Shown: positions 17,309-28,930 of the stretch, piece by piece
Numbering within the stretch: position 1 is the stretch's first letter
Layout: each line of letters opens with the position of its first letter
NCBI GenBank assembly: GCA_947258715.1
Contig: CAMYJH010000004.1
Location: forward strand, 124,001 to 188,000
From: an uncultured Gammaproteobacteria bacterium
GTDB taxonomy: Bacteria > Pseudomonadota > Gammaproteobacteria > HK1
Length of the DNA: 64,000 bases
Direction: 5' to 3'
The notes under the pieces: generated by a model
Told to the model about the DNA's origin: nothing
What the model saw: only the letters and a program-made list of their open reading frames with translations
Databases searched by the model: none
Position numbers and translations under genes: made by a program

Positions 17309-17971
17309 TTAATATTTTTTACGTAATTCCATCACCCCGCCCTCGCGCTTGATGTCCAGGCGCCCCAGGAAGGACATGCCGAGCAGCACCTCGGTGGGGA
17401 AATTGCCTTCGTGCACCGAGCCCTCCACGTCGGTGAGCTCGATTTCACCGACTTTCACCCTTTTGAGCCTCACGATGTAGATCTTGACTACCCCCGACGC
17501 AGTCTGCGACATAGCTGGACGGCCTTCCACCGCGAAGTCGATGCCCAGACGGCGCGCATGACCTTCGTTCATGGATACGAAGGACGCCCCGGTGTCGACG
17601 ATAAAATTGACCGGGTAGCCGTTGATGCTGCCGATAATGGTGTACAGGTTGCCGCGGACGGGATAGATCTGCACCGTGCGGCTTTCCGGCTCAGCAAAAC
17701 GGCTGCCGATGTGGGTGCCTAAACCCCGGGTGCTTTGCACGCCGTCGATTTCGATCACGGCTTCCTTGCTGTTCGCCCGAATCAGCTTGACGCCTTCGGG
17801 GCTGGTTTCCCCGCTGCGCAGCATGCGTTGCTTACCGTCGATAACGAGGATCGCTTTGTCCTTGAAAAGTCCGTAAACGCTGACCTTATCCACCGCGTGC
17901 GCCGATTCGCCCGCGGCAATGGCGATGACGCAGAGAACGGCGATGAGGCGCTTTCGGCTATGAAAAAACAT
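17309..17971 (-). CDS. Retropepsin-like aspartic protease, TIGR02281 type
   Basis: A 220-residue protein with a signal peptide or anchor (residues 8-26, ending SAHA), so the catalytic domain is periplasmic. Seen: NFIVDTGASFVSMN with the catalytic DTGA at residues 126-129, a flap-like region MSQTASG, and EVLLGMSFLGRLDIKR near the end. This is the single-lobe retropepsin-like clan AA family found in many proteobacteria, which should act as a dimer. The substrate is unknown. ATG 17971 is preferred over a TTG at 18031 because it starts directly before the signal peptide. Confidence 0.82.
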   Translation of the reverse strand: MFFHSRKRLIAVLCVIAIAAGESAHAVDKVSVYGLFKDKAILVIDGKQRMLRSGETSPEGVKLIRANSKEAVIEIDGVQSTRGLGTHIGSRFAEPESRTVQIYPVRGNLYTIIGSINGYPVNFIVDTGASFVSMNEGHARRLGIDFAVEGRPAMSQTASGVVKIYIVRLKRVKVGEIELTDVEGSVHEGNFPTEVLLGMSFLGRLDIKREGGVMELRKKY

Positions 17972-18070
17972 TGGCGGCAACCGACCCCGTGTCTCCAGGC
18001 AGTCGGCGAGGCGACTGAACGCTGGACGCAAGTTTAGATCCTTTCTCGCATAACCGCGTTCCCGGCAGGC

Positions 18071-18979
18071 TCAGAAAGGCGCCTTGAGCCGGTACGGGAT
18101 CTTGTTACGGCGGGGCACGGCACTGAGGCGCCAGTTTTCCACGCCCCAGGCGAGGACGTCATCCTTGGAGGCGCCGCGCATTTCTAACGCCGGCTCCTGG
18201 CCGAGAAACTCGAGTACTTCGAACAGCACTTCGGCGGGACGTCTATCGCCTACCGGTCGGGCGAAGGTTTGCTTACTGAGTTTCTGTCCCCCGGCGTTGA
18301 CCGCAACCGGCAGGTGGGCGTAAGCGGGCGTCAGCAAGCCGAGGCAGCGCTGGAGATGAATTTGTCTCGGAGTCGAATCCAGCAGGTCGGCGCCGCGCAC
18401 GATTTCGCTCATGGATTGGAGCGCGTCGTCGATGGTAACCGCCAAGTGATAAGCGAAGATTCTGTCGGCGCGAAGCACCACGAAGTCGCCGAAGGTTGAC
18501 TCGAGCGACTGGGCAAATATGCCCTGAACCTGATCATCCAAAGATATCAGCTGATCATTGGTGAGGACGCGAATGCTTCGTGCTTCGCGACCTTCCGCAA
18601 CGCCCCATCTGCAGCTTCCTGGATAAACCCCTTCCTCCAGATCCCGCCGACTGCATCCGCAGTCGTAAACCAGCCCTTTGCGTCGCAGTCGATTGAGCGC
18701 GTCGGCGTAAAGACCCAGTCGATCACTCTGGTAGACGACCGCTTCGTCCCACTGCAATCCGAAATGCTCCAGGTCTCTGAGGATACTGTCGGCGGCGCCG
18801 GGGGCGTTCCTGGGCGTATCCAGATCCTCCATCCGCACCAACCAGTCGCCGCCCAAGCTTCGCGCCTGCAGATAGCTCCCTACCGCTGCGACCAATGATC
18901 CAAAGTGCAGCGGACCCGTGGGCGAAGGCGCAAAGCGCCCTCGGTAGCGGCGGGCACCGGAGGCGGCCTTGGAGCTCAT
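18071..18979 (-). CDS. gluQ: Glutamyl-queuosine tRNA(Asp) synthetase
   Basis: A 302-residue truncated glutamyl-tRNA synthetase lacking the anticodon-binding domain. It attaches glutamate to the queuosine base of tRNA-Asp. Seen: RFAPSPTGPLHFGS with the HIGH-equivalent HFGS at residues 25-28, VRMEDLDTPR, a zinc site YDCGCSRRDL and YPGSCRWG, and the KMSKS-equivalent KLSKQ. The length matches E. coli GluQ. It lies downstream of dksA on the same strand, the gene order known from E. coli. It fits with queF about 2 kb away, since both belong to the queuosine pathway. Confidence 0.95.
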   Translation of the reverse strand: MSSKAASGARRYRGRFAPSPTGPLHFGSLVAAVGSYLQARSLGGDWLVRMEDLDTPRNAPGAADSILRDLEHFGLQWDEAVVYQSDRLGLYADALNRLRRKGLVYDCGCSRRDLEEGVYPGSCRWGVAEGREARSIRVLTNDQLISLDDQVQGIFAQSLESTFGDFVVLRADRIFAYHLAVTIDDALQSMSEIVRGADLLDSTPRQIHLQRCLGLLTPAYAHLPVAVNAGGQKLSKQTFARPVGDRRPAEVLFEVLEFLGQEPALEMRGASKDDVLAWGVENWRLSAVPRRNKIPYRLKAPF

Positions 18980-19272
18980 TCCGCTGCGGCGGCCACGGGA
19001 CTAGATTGCGGCGCAAAAATCTCGGTCACTCTCCGAACGCCGTCGCCCTTTCTCCCCTGCGCCGAGGGAGAGAGATGGGGAGGAGGAGAGCGTGAAAGAA
19101 AATGCAAGTCCGTAACCCGGCAAGAAGATCGGCTAAAGCGGCGGCGCAACGCAGCTGCCGGGTAAGCGTTAGTTCGGAGCGACTTTATGGTTGGGCCCGC
19201 AGGCGCCGGCCCTTGGGCGCGGCGAGGGCTGAGCAACAGGCTCGGGGTGCTGTCGGTGACTGAGGTCGTTAA

Positions 19273-19701
19273 TCAGCCCATCTGTTTTTCGCGGATTTCG
19301 TCCAGCACCTTGCAATCAATGCAAAGCGTTGCCGTTGGACGCGCTTCGAGCCGGCGGATGCCGATCTCGATGCCGCAGGTCTCGCAGAAACCGTAGTCCC
19401 CGCTGTCCAGATGAATGAGGGATTCATCGATCTTCTTGATCAGCTTGCGTTCCCTATCTCTGGTGCGAAGCTCCAGCGTAAACTCAGACTCCTGACTGGC
19501 GCGATCATTGGGATCGGGAAAATTCGCGGCTTCGTCCTGCATATGATGAAGGGTGCGGTCCACCTCTTCCATCAGTTGGCGCTTCCAGGCGAGCAATATA
19601 TTTCGGAAATGCTCGATCTGCTTTTCGTTCATGTAGTCTTCGCCCCGCTTCGGCTTGTAGGGCTTGAAATCGAGTACTGCCGTCGTTTCTGTATTCGGCA
19701 T
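19273..19701 (-). CDS. dksA: RNA polymerase-binding transcription factor DksA
   Basis: A 142-residue DksA that enters the RNA polymerase secondary channel and potentiates ppGpp. Seen: the coiled-coil region [20 protein letters not shown], the coiled-coil tip with Asp residues in [14 protein letters not shown], and the C4 zinc finger CETCG with CIDCK near the C-terminus, ending in a short helix. The ATG at 19701 is chosen for the family-typical length and for GGAGCGG nine bases upstream; the in-frame extension to 19761 is rejected. The 293-bp gap to gluQ contains G/C-rich inverted sequences but no clear terminator. Confidence 0.95.
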   Translation of the reverse strand: MPNTETTAVLDFKPYKPKRGEDYMNEKQIEHFRNILLAWKRQLMEEVDRTLHHMQDEAANFPDPNDRASQESEFTLELRTRDRERKLIKKIDESLIHLDSGDYGFCETCGIEIGIRRLEARPTATLCIDCKVLDEIREKQMG

Positions 19702-19970
19702 GTTTACCGCTCCATTATCCTGCCGTCTTCGTCGCTGCGTGAAAGCGTAGCCGGACGGCACTGAAACTCAATAGAATTGTCTTTATCCCACGGTCCGAGC
19801 CGGGGGGGCTCGAGACCCCGATTTTCTGCCCCGCACCGTGCCGTACCGGTGGAGCAGACGCGCGTATATAACAAATCAGTCCCGCAGGCGCAACGCGTAG
19901 TCCCTCGCTCCGTGAATTGGCGCCGGGGGGCCAGTTGTTTGGAGGCCGCGGGGCCGGTTCGGTTCCAGCC

Positions 19971-20696
19971 TCAGCGAGCGTCTCGGAGCTGATCGACCCA
20001 CATGGCGGTAGCGCCCGCGACCGCGCTGGGAATGACCAGGAAATTCAGTACTGGGACCGCCAGGCCGAACATCACGCTGCCGCCGAATCCGACGCTGAGC
20101 CAGCGGCGGCGGGCGAGCACCTTGCGCTGCTCGGGAAAGGCAATGCCGTGGTTGCCCATGGGATAGTCGGCGTAGGCCACGGCCAGCATCCAGGCGCTGA
20201 ACAGGATCCACAGCACCGAAGCCGCCACGTTGATCCCTGGCACCAACATCAGCAGCAGAATGGGCACTGCGCGGACGCCGATGTAGACCAGCTTTCTGAT
20301 TTCCGAAGTGAAGGTGCGACCAATGTCGGCGAGCATCTTTTTCACGCCGCCTTCCGCCGGTCCCTGGCCGGTGAGCTTGCGCTCTATCGCTTCGGCCAGC
20401 AGTCCGTTGAACGGAGCGGCTATCAAGTTGGCCACCATGTTGAAAGTGAAAAACGCGATCAATAGACCGGCGATCAGGAACAACGGAAGCAGCAACCACT
20501 TCAGCCACTCGAGCCAATGGGGAAGCATGTTATCGAGGAATAGCTGGAGCTGGCCCGCACCGAAATAAATCAGCGCGGCGAAAACGGTGATGTTAATGAG
20601 CAGCGGCATCACCACGTAACCACGGATCCCCGGGCGCAGAATGAGGGTGAAACCGCGCAGGAAGTAAAGCGCGCCGTTGAAGGGGTTATTTTCCAT
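19971..20696 (-). CDS. cysZ: CysZ/EI24-like membrane protein
   Basis: A 241-residue inner membrane protein. Seen: the start NPFNGALYFLRGFTLILRPG, four strongly hydrophobic stretches, NLIAAPFNGLLAEAIE in the middle (the conserved N-AAPFN-L-E block), and YADYPMGNHGIAFPEQR. CysZ carries sulfate for cysteine synthesis in E. coli; this protein has its length and signature blocks. It starts four bases after the stop of queF and is presumably co-transcribed. There are no other cys genes nearby, so sulfate transport is likely but not proven by context. Confidence 0.82.
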   Translation of the reverse strand: MENNPFNGALYFLRGFTLILRPGIRGYVVMPLLINITVFAALIYFGAGQLQLFLDNMLPHWLEWLKWLLLPLFLIAGLLIAFFTFNMVANLIAAPFNGLLAEAIERKLTGQGPAEGGVKKMLADIGRTFTSEIRKLVYIGVRAVPILLLMLVPGINVAASVLWILFSAWMLAVAYADYPMGNHGIAFPEQRKVLARRRWLSVGFGGSVMFGLAVPVLNFLVIPSAVAGATAMWVDQLRDAR

Positions 20697-20700
20697 CGGC

Positions 20701-21120
20701 TCAGCCGGGCGGCAAGGTGACGGTGGGAGGCGGAGTCCAGTGCGGCGCCTTGTGCTCCGCGACGACGGTGGTGTAGATGCCGCCGCGCACGTTGAACTTG
20801 GCGCAGACGCGCATGAACCGGGGGTTCACGGCCGTCACCAGGTCGTCGAGGATGCGATTGGTAACGGCCTCGTGGAAGGCTCCCTGGTCGCGGAAGGACC
20901 AGATGTAGAGCTTCAGCGACTTTAGCTCGACACAGGTCTTGTCGGGCACGTACTCGATCACAATGGTGGCGAAATCCGGCTGCCCGGTCTTGGGGCACAG
21001 GCAGGTGAACTCCGGAACCCGGATACGGATCGTGTAATCGCGATCGGGAGTGGCGTTTTCAAAGGTCTCGAGATCTTTGCTTGGGGTGATTGCCATGGTT
21101 GATGGATTCGGTGTTTCCAT
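20701..21120 (-). CDS. queF: NADPH-dependent 7-cyano-7-deazaguanine reductase QueF
   Basis: A 139-residue unimodular QueF (the Bacillus type rather than the 280-residue E. coli type). It reduces preQ0 to preQ1 in queuosine synthesis. Seen: [16 protein letters not shown] with the catalytic Cys42 and Asp49, then [16 protein letters not shown], the substrate-binding ESLK-like motif, and FNVRGGI. The ATG at 21120 is chosen; the frame stays open far upstream, across the smc gene on the other strand, but that extension is a shadow. It is divergent from smc across 63 bases and is followed at once by the cysZ-like gene. Confidence 0.94.
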   Translation of the reverse strand: METPNPSTMAITPSKDLETFENATPDRDYTIRIRVPEFTCLCPKTGQPDFATIVIEYVPDKTCVELKSLKLYIWSFRDQGAFHEAVTNRILDDLVTAVNPRFMRVCAKFNVRGGIYTTVVAEHKAPHWTPPPTVTLPPG

Positions 21121-21183
21121 TCTCGCGATTAGTGTAAAGTATCGGCCGATGCAACTCGAAACCCGCACGCTCGATTTCTGCTG

Positions 21184-24100
21184 ATGCGTCTGCGAAAGAT
21201 CCGGCTGTCCGGTTTCAAGTCCTTCGTCGACCCCACCTCTATCAGTTTTCCCGGCGACCTCATAGGAGTCGTCGGTCCCAACGGCTGCGGAAAGTCCAAT
21301 ATCATCGACGCGGTGCGCTGGGTCATGGGCGAGATTTCGGCCAAGCACCTGCGCGGAGACACCATGGCGGACGTGGTGTTCACCGGTTCCACCTCTCGCA
21401 AACCGGTCGGCCAGGCCAGCGTAGAGCTGGTGTTCGACAATAGCGACGGCCGTGTCGGGGGTCGTTACGCAAGCTACACCGATATTTCGGTAAGGCGCCA
21501 GGTGAGCCTGGAGGGACAATCCCATTATTTCCTCAACGGCGCCCGCTGCCGGCGCCGCGACGTCATGGACTTGTTCTTCGGAACCGGTCTCGGGCCTCGA
21601 AGCTACGCCATCATCGAGCAGGGGATGATCTCGCGGGTCATTGAGGCCAAGCCCGAGGAGCTCAGGGATTTTCTCGAGGAAGCCGCCGGGATCTCGAAGT
21701 ACAAGGAAAGGCGTCGCGAGACCGAAAACCGGCTGCGCCACACCCAGGAGAACATGGACCGCCTGAGCGACCTGAGGGAAGAGCTCGGTAAGCGCATCAC
21801 CCACTTGAAGCGCCAGGCGACGATGGCGGAGAAGTACAAGGTCTTGAAGCAGGAGGAGCGCCAGCTCAAGGCGGAGCTGCTGGCGCTTCAGTGGCAGGCT
21901 TTGGACGCGGAGGCGAAGGTCCACGCGGACGAAGTGGGTGAGCAGCAGATAAAGCTCGAAGCCGCCATCGCCGAGCAGCGCCGAGCGGAGTCGAGGCTGG
22001 AAACGCAGCGCGATGCCCACTCGGAAGCGACCGACGCCTTCAACCAGGTATACCGCAAGGTGCTCGACGCCAGCGCGGCTATTGCTCGCAGCGAGGAGGC
22101 GATCCAGAACTTGCGCCGTCAGCGCGGGCAGCTCGGTGAAAGCCGCGAGCGCGAATCCCAGAATCTGGACGAAGCCAAACAGCACATCGAGTCCGAAGAG
22201 GGAAAAATTCGTGAAATTCGAAAGACCCTCGAGGCGCTGGAGCCGGAACTGGATGAAGTTCAGGCGGAAGCGGGGCGGGCGCGGCTGGAATTTCGCCAAA
22301 GCGAGGAGGCGATGCACGCTTGGCAGTCGGAGTTCGAGGCTTTAAGCCAAGCGGCCCAGGAACCTGCCCACGCCAAGCACGCCGAGGAAACCCGCATCGC
22401 CCATCTGGAGCAAAATCTCCAGCAGCTGAAGGACCGGGAGTCCCGGATCGAAGCCGAGCGCAAAGCGCTGGACTTGGGTTCCCTGGACACTTCGGTGAAG
22501 GACATACGCTCGCGGCTGAACCACTCTTCGGAGCGCATTCAGCGCGTCGAGTCGGAGCTGGAGGCGTGCAAGGAGGCGCTTAAGACCCTGCGTCACCGTC
22601 GCCAGGAGGCGGACGAAGCCCTGCACGCGGCCCGCGACCGCTGGCAAGACGTCCGCGGCCGGCTGGCTTCACTCAGAGCGCTGCAGCAAGACGCCCTGGG
22701 CAAGGGTCCGGGCGGCGCCAGCGACTGGCTCCAAGCCCGCGGGCTAGCGGAATCTCCGCGGCTTGCCGAGGTGCTCAAGGCCGAGTCCGGCTGGGCGCGT
22801 GCGGTGGAACTGGTGCTCGGAAACCGCCTCGAGTCGGTTTGCATCGACGGCGGACTGGATCGGCACCTCGAGGCGCTGAAGGATCTCGGTGAAGGCGACT
22901 TGAGTCTGGTGGCCAGCGGCGGCGGCGTCGATCGCGGCGTCCGCAACCGGCTAGGGCTGCCGTTGCTTTCGGCCAAGGTCCGCGGTAGCGCCGCGGCGGC
23001 GGACCTGCTCGGCGGCGTTTTCGCGGTGGATTCGCTGCCCCAGGCGGTCGAGCTTCGGCACCGACTGGAGCCGGGCGAGTCCGTGGTGACCCCCACCGGA
23101 ATCTGGATCGGTCCGGGCTGGGCCCGGGTTACCGCCGGCGCCTCAGAGGCAGCCGGCGTGCTGGCCCGGGAGCAGGAGATCGAGAATCTCGCCAACGCGT
23201 TTGCCGATCTGGAAACCGAGGTAGCCAATCTGGAGCTCGAGCACCGGGCGGCAGAATCAGCCCTCAACGACGCCGAGTCCGAATACGCCGAGAGCCAGAG
23301 CGCGCTGGCCGAAGCGCATCGGCAGCACGGCGATCTGAAGTCGGAGCTGGGTGCGGCGAGTGCGCGACTGGAACAGGCGCAGTCGCGGGCCGCTAGCCTT
23401 GCCGGCGAGCTGTTCGAGGTTCGCAACCGGCTCGCCGCCGAGAAGGAGGTGAGGAGTACTGCCGAGGAGCGGCTGAAGCGATCCAGCCAGGAAGTGCAGC
23501 GCTTGAGCGGCGAGCGGGATGCCTGGCAGACCCGGCGGGAAGCGCACCGCAGGCGGCTGGAAGAAGTGCGCGAGCGGTGGCATTCGGCGCGCGACCGGGC
23601 TTACGAGATCGGCGTCAAGGTGGAGTCGCTCAAGGCGCAAGCCGCGTCCCTGGAGGAGGCCCGCGCCCGCAACAGCGAGCAGGTGCGGCGTATCGAATCG
23701 CGCTTGGAAGAGCTCGATGAGCAGCTCGCCGCCATGGATCAGCCGGCGCGGGAGGCCAAACAGCGACTGGACGCCGAGCTCGCCGCGCGCAGCGAAGTGG
23801 AACAAAGACTCAAGGTCGCCCGCGAAACGGTGGAGGCGCTGGAAGGTGAAGTGCGCGAGCTGGACCGAGCCCGCCACCAGATTGAAGAACGGGTTGCGGC
23901 GGAGCGCGACGTCCTTTCCGAGCTCAAACTCAAAAGCCAGGAGTCGGTGGTCAGACGACAGACTGTCGAGGAGCAGGTCGCCCGAAACGGGCAGGATCTG
24001 CACGCGCTGCTGAATGACATCGGCGAAGAGGCGAACGAGGCGGCGTGGCAGGAAAAGCTGGAGGCGATGGATCGTCGCATCAACCGTTTGGGGCCTATCA

Positions 24101-24702
24101 ACCTCGCCGCCATCGAGGAGTACGAGCAGCAGTTCGAACGCAAGCAGTATCTGGACTCCCAGTACGCCGATTTGGAAGAGGCAATCAACACGCTGAACGC
24201 GGCCATCCAGAGGATCGACCGCGAAACCCGCGCCCGCTTCAAAGACACCTACGAGAAGGTGAACTCGGGATTGGGCGAGCTGTTCCCCCGCCTGTTCGGC
24301 GGCGGTAGCGCTTACCTGCAGCTTACCGGCGAGGATCTCCTGAGCACGGGCGTTTCGGTGATGGCTCGACCGCCGGGAAAACGCAACACCACCATCCAGC
24401 TGCTGTCCGGCGGCGAGAAGGCGCTCACGGCGGTGGCGCTGGTGTTTGCCATTTTCGGAATGAACCCGGCGCCGTTCTGCCTCCTGGACGAGGTGGACGC
24501 GCCGCTGGACGACGCCAACGTGATGCGCTTTTGCGAGCTGGTAAAAGACATGTCCGATCAGATTCAGTTCGTGCTGGTGACACACAACAAGATCACCATG
24601 GAGCTTTCACAGCAGCTCATTGGCGTTACCATGAACGAGCCAGGCGTATCGCGGCTCGTCGCTGTGGACATCGACGAAGCCGTGAAGCTGGCTGCCGTCT
24701 GA
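21184..24702 (+). CDS. smc: Chromosome segregation ATPase SMC
   Basis: A 1172-residue SMC protein for chromosome organisation and segregation. Seen: Walker [10 protein letters not shown] at residues 31-39, then two long coiled coils (about 165-500 and 670-1010) flanking a hinge (about 510-660), and the C-terminal ABC signature [18 protein letters not shown] followed by Walker [16 protein letters not shown] and the D-loop. The length is normal. The smc-zipA-ligA order matches Pseudomonas and related gammaproteobacteria that use SMC rather than MukBEF. No scpAB genes are in the window. Confidence 0.97.
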   Translation: MRLRKIRLSGFKSFVDPTSISFPGDLIGVVGPNGCGKSNIIDAVRWVMGEISAKHLRGDTMADVVFTGSTSRKPVGQASVELVFDNSDGRVGGRYASYTDISVRRQVSLEGQSHYFLNGARCRRRDVMDLFFGTGLGPRSYAIIEQGMISRVIEAKPEELRDFLEEAAGISKYKERRRETENRLRHTQENMDRLSDLREELGKRITHLKRQATMAEKYKVLKQEERQLKAELLALQWQALDAEAKVHADEVGEQQIKLEAAIAEQRRAESRLETQRDAHSEATDAFNQVYRKVLDASAAIARSEEAIQNLRRQRGQLGESRERESQNLDEAKQHIESEEGKIREIRKTLEALEPELDEVQAEAGRARLEFRQSEEAMHAWQSEFEALSQAAQEPAHAKHAEETRIAHLEQNLQQLKDRESRIEAERKALDLGSLDTSVKDIRSRLNHSSERIQRVESELEACKEALKTLRHRRQEADEALHAARDRWQDVRGRLASLRALQQDALGKGPGGASDWLQARGLAESPRLAEVLKAESGWARAVELVLGNRLESVCIDGGLDRHLEALKDLGEGDLSLVASGGGVDRGVRNRLGLPLLSAKVRGSAAAADLLGGVFAVDSLPQAVELRHRLEPGESVVTPTGIWIGPGWARVTAGASEAAGVLAREQEIENLANAFADLETEVANLELEHRAAESALNDAESEYAESQSALAEAHRQHGDLKSELGAASARLEQAQSRAASLAGELFEVRNRLAAEKEVRSTAEERLKRSSQEVQRLSGERDAWQTRREAHRRRLEEVRERWHSARDRAYEIGVKVESLKAQAASLEEARARNSEQVRRIESRLEELDEQLAAMDQPAREAKQRLDAELAARSEVEQRLKVARETVEALEGEVRELDRARHQIEERVAAERDVLSELKLKSQESVVRRQTVEEQVARNGQDLHALLNDIGEEANEAAWQEKLEAMDRRINRLGPINLAAIEEYEQQFERKQYLDSQYADLEEAINTLNAAIQRIDRETRARFKDTYEKVNSGLGELFPRLFGGGSAYLQLTGEDLLSTGVSVMARPPGKRNTTIQLLSGGEKALTAVALVFAIFGMNPAPFCLLDEVDAPLDDANVMRFCELVKDMSDQIQFVLVTHNKITMELSQQLIGVTMNEPGVSRLVAVDIDEAVKLAAV

Positions 24703-24755
24703 GCTCCTTGCCCGCCCGTCCCTGTGCTCCGTCGAATCCTTGGAGCCCGAATTAG

Positions 24756-25763
24756 ATGGATAGTCTTCGAATAATTCTGCTCATCTGTGGGATTGTCCTG
24801 CTTGTCGGAATCTACATGTGGGGCGTAACCGTCGCCCGGCGCGGCTCACGTTCGCAACGGATCGATGATCCCGACGCGCAAATCGAAAACGAACTAGAGC
24901 TTCTCGAGCGGGTTCAGGACTCGCGTGCGGCGCAAAACGCCGGATCGCTCAAGGAGCTCAACCAAATCGACATCGACGCCGAACTGGAGCAGCCGACCCC
25001 GGTCGAGACGGAAACAGAAATTGACTCTGCTGCCGGCGAAGGCGACGAAGCTGTCGAAGCGCCCCAGGAAGAGGAGCACGACGAGGCGAGATTCCGGCCG
25101 CTGTTCGCTGAAGAGGCGCGGGAAAGCGCCGCTGGGGAGGATGCATTGAGGGAGAAAACGGACCTCGTGGCCAGTCTCTCCGAGATTCGTGCCACCCTGG
25201 CGCCGGATCCCGTGATCCAGGCGGATCAGCTGGATCTGCTGCGCGAAGATGATGCGGCCCGGGGTACGAAAACGGGCGAACAGGGTGAACAAGCCAGAAC
25301 AAAGCCTGCGGACAAGAACGGCCCAACGCCCGAGGACCTGGTGCTGGCGTTGACCGTAATGGCGAAAGAAGGCCAGCGCTTTCCGGGCGAGGAGCTTCGC
25401 AACTGGATGCAAGCGCTCAAGCTTCGACACGGGGACATGGGGCTGTTTCATTACAGGCCGCCCGGCAAACCGCTGCGCGCGCCGCCCACCTTCAGCGTTT
25501 CCAGCGTGCTGAAACCCGGCAGTTTCGACGTCGAGCAGATGGAGGACATCACCGTTCCGGGCGTTGCCCTGTTCGTTCAGCTTCCCGGGCCGGATGATCC
25601 CGTGGCGGCTTTCGAAGAAATGCTGCGCACGGCGCGCAAGCTCGCTGAAGGTCTCGACGGCGTGGTCTGCGACGAAACCCGGAGCACCCTCACGGGCCAG
25701 GTGATCAACCACATGCGCGAACGCATTGCCGAGTACAGCCGCAGGCAGCGACTGCGGTTCTGA
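24756..25763 (+). CDS. zipA: Cell division protein ZipA
   Basis: A 335-residue divisome protein that tethers FtsZ to the inner membrane. Seen: an N-terminal transmembrane helix (about residues 4-25, N-out), a charged basic patch (ARRGSRSQR), a long acidic Glu/Ala-rich linker (about 40-190), and a C-terminal ZipA domain from about residue 190, with GLFHYRPPG, FSVSSVLKPGSFD and VPGVALFVQLPGP. The position between smc and ligA is the expected one. It starts 53 bases after smc. Confidence 0.95.
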   Translation: MDSLRIILLICGIVLLVGIYMWGVTVARRGSRSQRIDDPDAQIENELELLERVQDSRAAQNAGSLKELNQIDIDAELEQPTPVETETEIDSAAGEGDEAVEAPQEEEHDEARFRPLFAEEARESAAGEDALREKTDLVASLSEIRATLAPDPVIQADQLDLLREDDAARGTKTGEQGEQARTKPADKNGPTPEDLVLALTVMAKEGQRFPGEELRNWMQALKLRHGDMGLFHYRPPGKPLRAPPTFSVSSVLKPGSFDVEQMEDITVPGVALFVQLPGPDDPVAAFEEMLRTARKLAEGLDGVVCDETRSTLTGQVINHMRERIAEYSRRQRLRF

Positions 25764-27860
<2,097 letters not shown>

Positions 27861-27910
27861 TCGATTCCGTCATTCCTGCAAATAAGTCAAATAGTCAACT
27901 CCGGAACCGT

Positions 27911-28144
27911 TCACGCGAAACTTATCGCGGTGTAAACTTCATCAACATATGGTGCAACTCTTGCTTTCTCGGCCTGCTGTCCATAGTGGAACAGACCGAA
28001 AGCCGCCATCGTCGTTAACGCGCCCCCAATGGCCGAGAACCATCGTCGGGAGTGACTTCTGCCGAAATTACCACCGAATGCGACCGCGATACCGATGACA
28101 AAAATAATCCAAGGCAAGACACTTACCCAGATTTCCGGCTTCAT
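27911..28144 (-). CDS. Small hypothetical membrane protein
   Basis: A 77-residue protein with two hydrophobic segments (about residues 7-24 and 35-52) separated by a basic turn GRSHSRRW, and a hydrophilic C-terminus. I do not recognise it. Its composition is that of a plausible small two-helix membrane protein, and GGAAA/CTCGG lies just upstream of ATG 28144. It sits in the lower-GC stretch between ligA and the DUF222 gene, on the strand opposite to ligA, so it was probably acquired. Whether it is expressed is open. Confidence 0.45.
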   Translation of the reverse strand: MKPEIWVSVLPWIIFVIGIAVAFGGNFGRSHSRRWFSAIGGALTTMAAFGLFHYGQQAEKARVAPYVDEVYTAISFA

Positions 28145-28334
28145 GATTTCCGAGTTTCCCGCGTGTGTCTATTGAAGGATGAGTATGGACGACTCGGGGA
28201 TCGTGTCATAGTCATCAACGAATTCCAGTGGGAGCGACAAGGGGGCATGTAGCGCCACATCCCTTTGTCTGCCAGTTGCGGTTGGAACTGGCTACCCCAA
28301 ATTTTCATCTTCTTGTGAAATCAAGCCTTGCAGC
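28145..28334. other. Non-coding or decayed stretch of the accessory island
   Basis: No convincing gene. On the minus strand two overlapping open stretches occur: one from an ATG near 28306 to a TGA at 28142, and one ending in a Leu/Glu/Asp-rich sequence near 28178. Neither has recognisable motifs. I read this as eroded DNA between the decayed frame to the right and the small membrane protein to the left. Confidence 0.4.
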
Positions 28335-28574
28335 TTAACCCGACGTTGCATCGGTATTGGTATTTACTAAGAAGTGCGGATCAGGATCCCCGGGTCCTTC
28401 CTCTGGCTGTACCATCACTTCTTTCTTGTTCAATCGAATGAGTCGGCTGCGGCCCTCGATGTTTGATAACTACTTTTACGACTACGTGTGTTCGGTGAGG
28501 TCGCAAATTCGTCCTTTATAGTCAGAGATTAGAAGTGGCATCGACCGATTGAACGCACAACCGAAATCAGTCAT
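28335..28574 (-). pseudogene. Decayed small gene, possible second cassette
   Basis: On the minus strand an ATG at 28574 opens 30 codons (MTDFGCAFNRSMPLLISDYK, then GRICDLTEHT, stop). A second frame resumes downstream with NIEGRSRLIRLNKKEVMVQP and runs to a stop at 28335. About two small frameshifts in between would join them into one protein of roughly 80 residues. It begins about 50 bases inside the segment that follows the attC-like site, the place expected of the next cassette gene. Not recognised; the reconstruction is inference. Confidence 0.35.
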
Positions 28575-28619
28575 TTACGGCTCATCTTCAGAGCCGCGCT
28601 CCGCGGGTACCAATTTGCC

Positions 28620-28680
28620 GCCTAACGCCGCGAACAGGCGCGCGCTTTGGCGCGTCGCCTGCTTTGCCTGGTTAATGCGC
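28620..28680 (-). other. attC-like cassette recombination site
   Basis: On the minus strand: an outer core GCGCATTAAC (28680-28671), a strong internal hairpin CAGGCG-A-CGCGC / GCGCG-CGCCTG with a CAAA loop, and the closing core G-TTAGGC (28626-28620), a perfect match to the attC consensus GTTRRRY. The outer core is exactly complementary to GTTAATGCGC at the 5' end of the same segment (28941-28932), as expected for a circularising integron gene cassette. The stop codon of the sigma-like gene overlaps the core. No integrase gene is in view. Confidence 0.6.
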
Positions 28681-28925
28681 TATTGCTCATGATCAGGATC
28701 ACTATCAGAATTGTTCGGATCTTCCAGTTTCTTTCGAGCCTTCTGCTCTATTTCCTCGATGTTTTTGCGTGTAATCTCAAACGCCTTTTTGATTTCTTCA
28801 AGCGAATTCTCGCCGCTAAGGTCTATACCAAACTTGTCTTTAAGAATTTTCCTCTCTCTATCATTGAGCCCGTCCAGAATGTTCTTAGCTAGATTCTGTG
28901 GATGGTTGTTGTCGTCGTCAGACAT
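28680..28925 (-). CDS. Stand-alone sigma-70 region 4 protein (81 residues)
   Basis: An 81-residue protein that is essentially only region 4 of a primary sigma factor. Seen: NILDGLNDRERKILKDKFGI at residues 15-34, then DLSGENSLEEIKKAFEITRK and NIEEIEQKARKKLEDP, followed by an acidic tail. By hand against E. coli RpoD region 4 as I remember it, about 27 of 59 positions are identical. There is no region 2 or 3, so it cannot be a working sigma factor. In the recognition helix Arg53 is kept, but Lys54, Glu57 and Glu58 replace the Glu585, Arg588 and Gln589 of RpoD that contact the -35 element. It may bind RNA polymerase without normal -35 binding; that is inference. It is flanked by integron-type core sites and has lower GC than its neighbours. 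Confidence 0.72.
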   Translation of the reverse strand: MSDDDNNHPQNLAKNILDGLNDRERKILKDKFGIDLSGENSLEEIKKAFEITRKNIEEIEQKARKKLEDPNNSDSDPDHEQ

Positions 28926-28930
28926 GGTTT

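Noticed and set aside
21121..22317. Large N-terminal extension of the queF frame
   Set aside because: The extension is antisense to smc. QueF starts cleanly at 21120 with the family length of about 140 residues.
23257..24585. Long minus-strand open frame of 442 codons across smc
   Set aside because: A shadow of the SMC coding sequence, Leu/Arg/His-rich with no domain; smc is intact on the plus strand.
28052..28252. Plus-strand 66-codon frame in the accessory island
   Set aside because: It overlaps the small membrane protein frame on the other strand, lacks a ribosome binding site and has no motif.
28333..28339. GTTAAGC on the minus strand as a second attC core
   Set aside because: It fits the seven-base consensus, but I found no partner core or hairpin at the right distance, so it is not called as a site.
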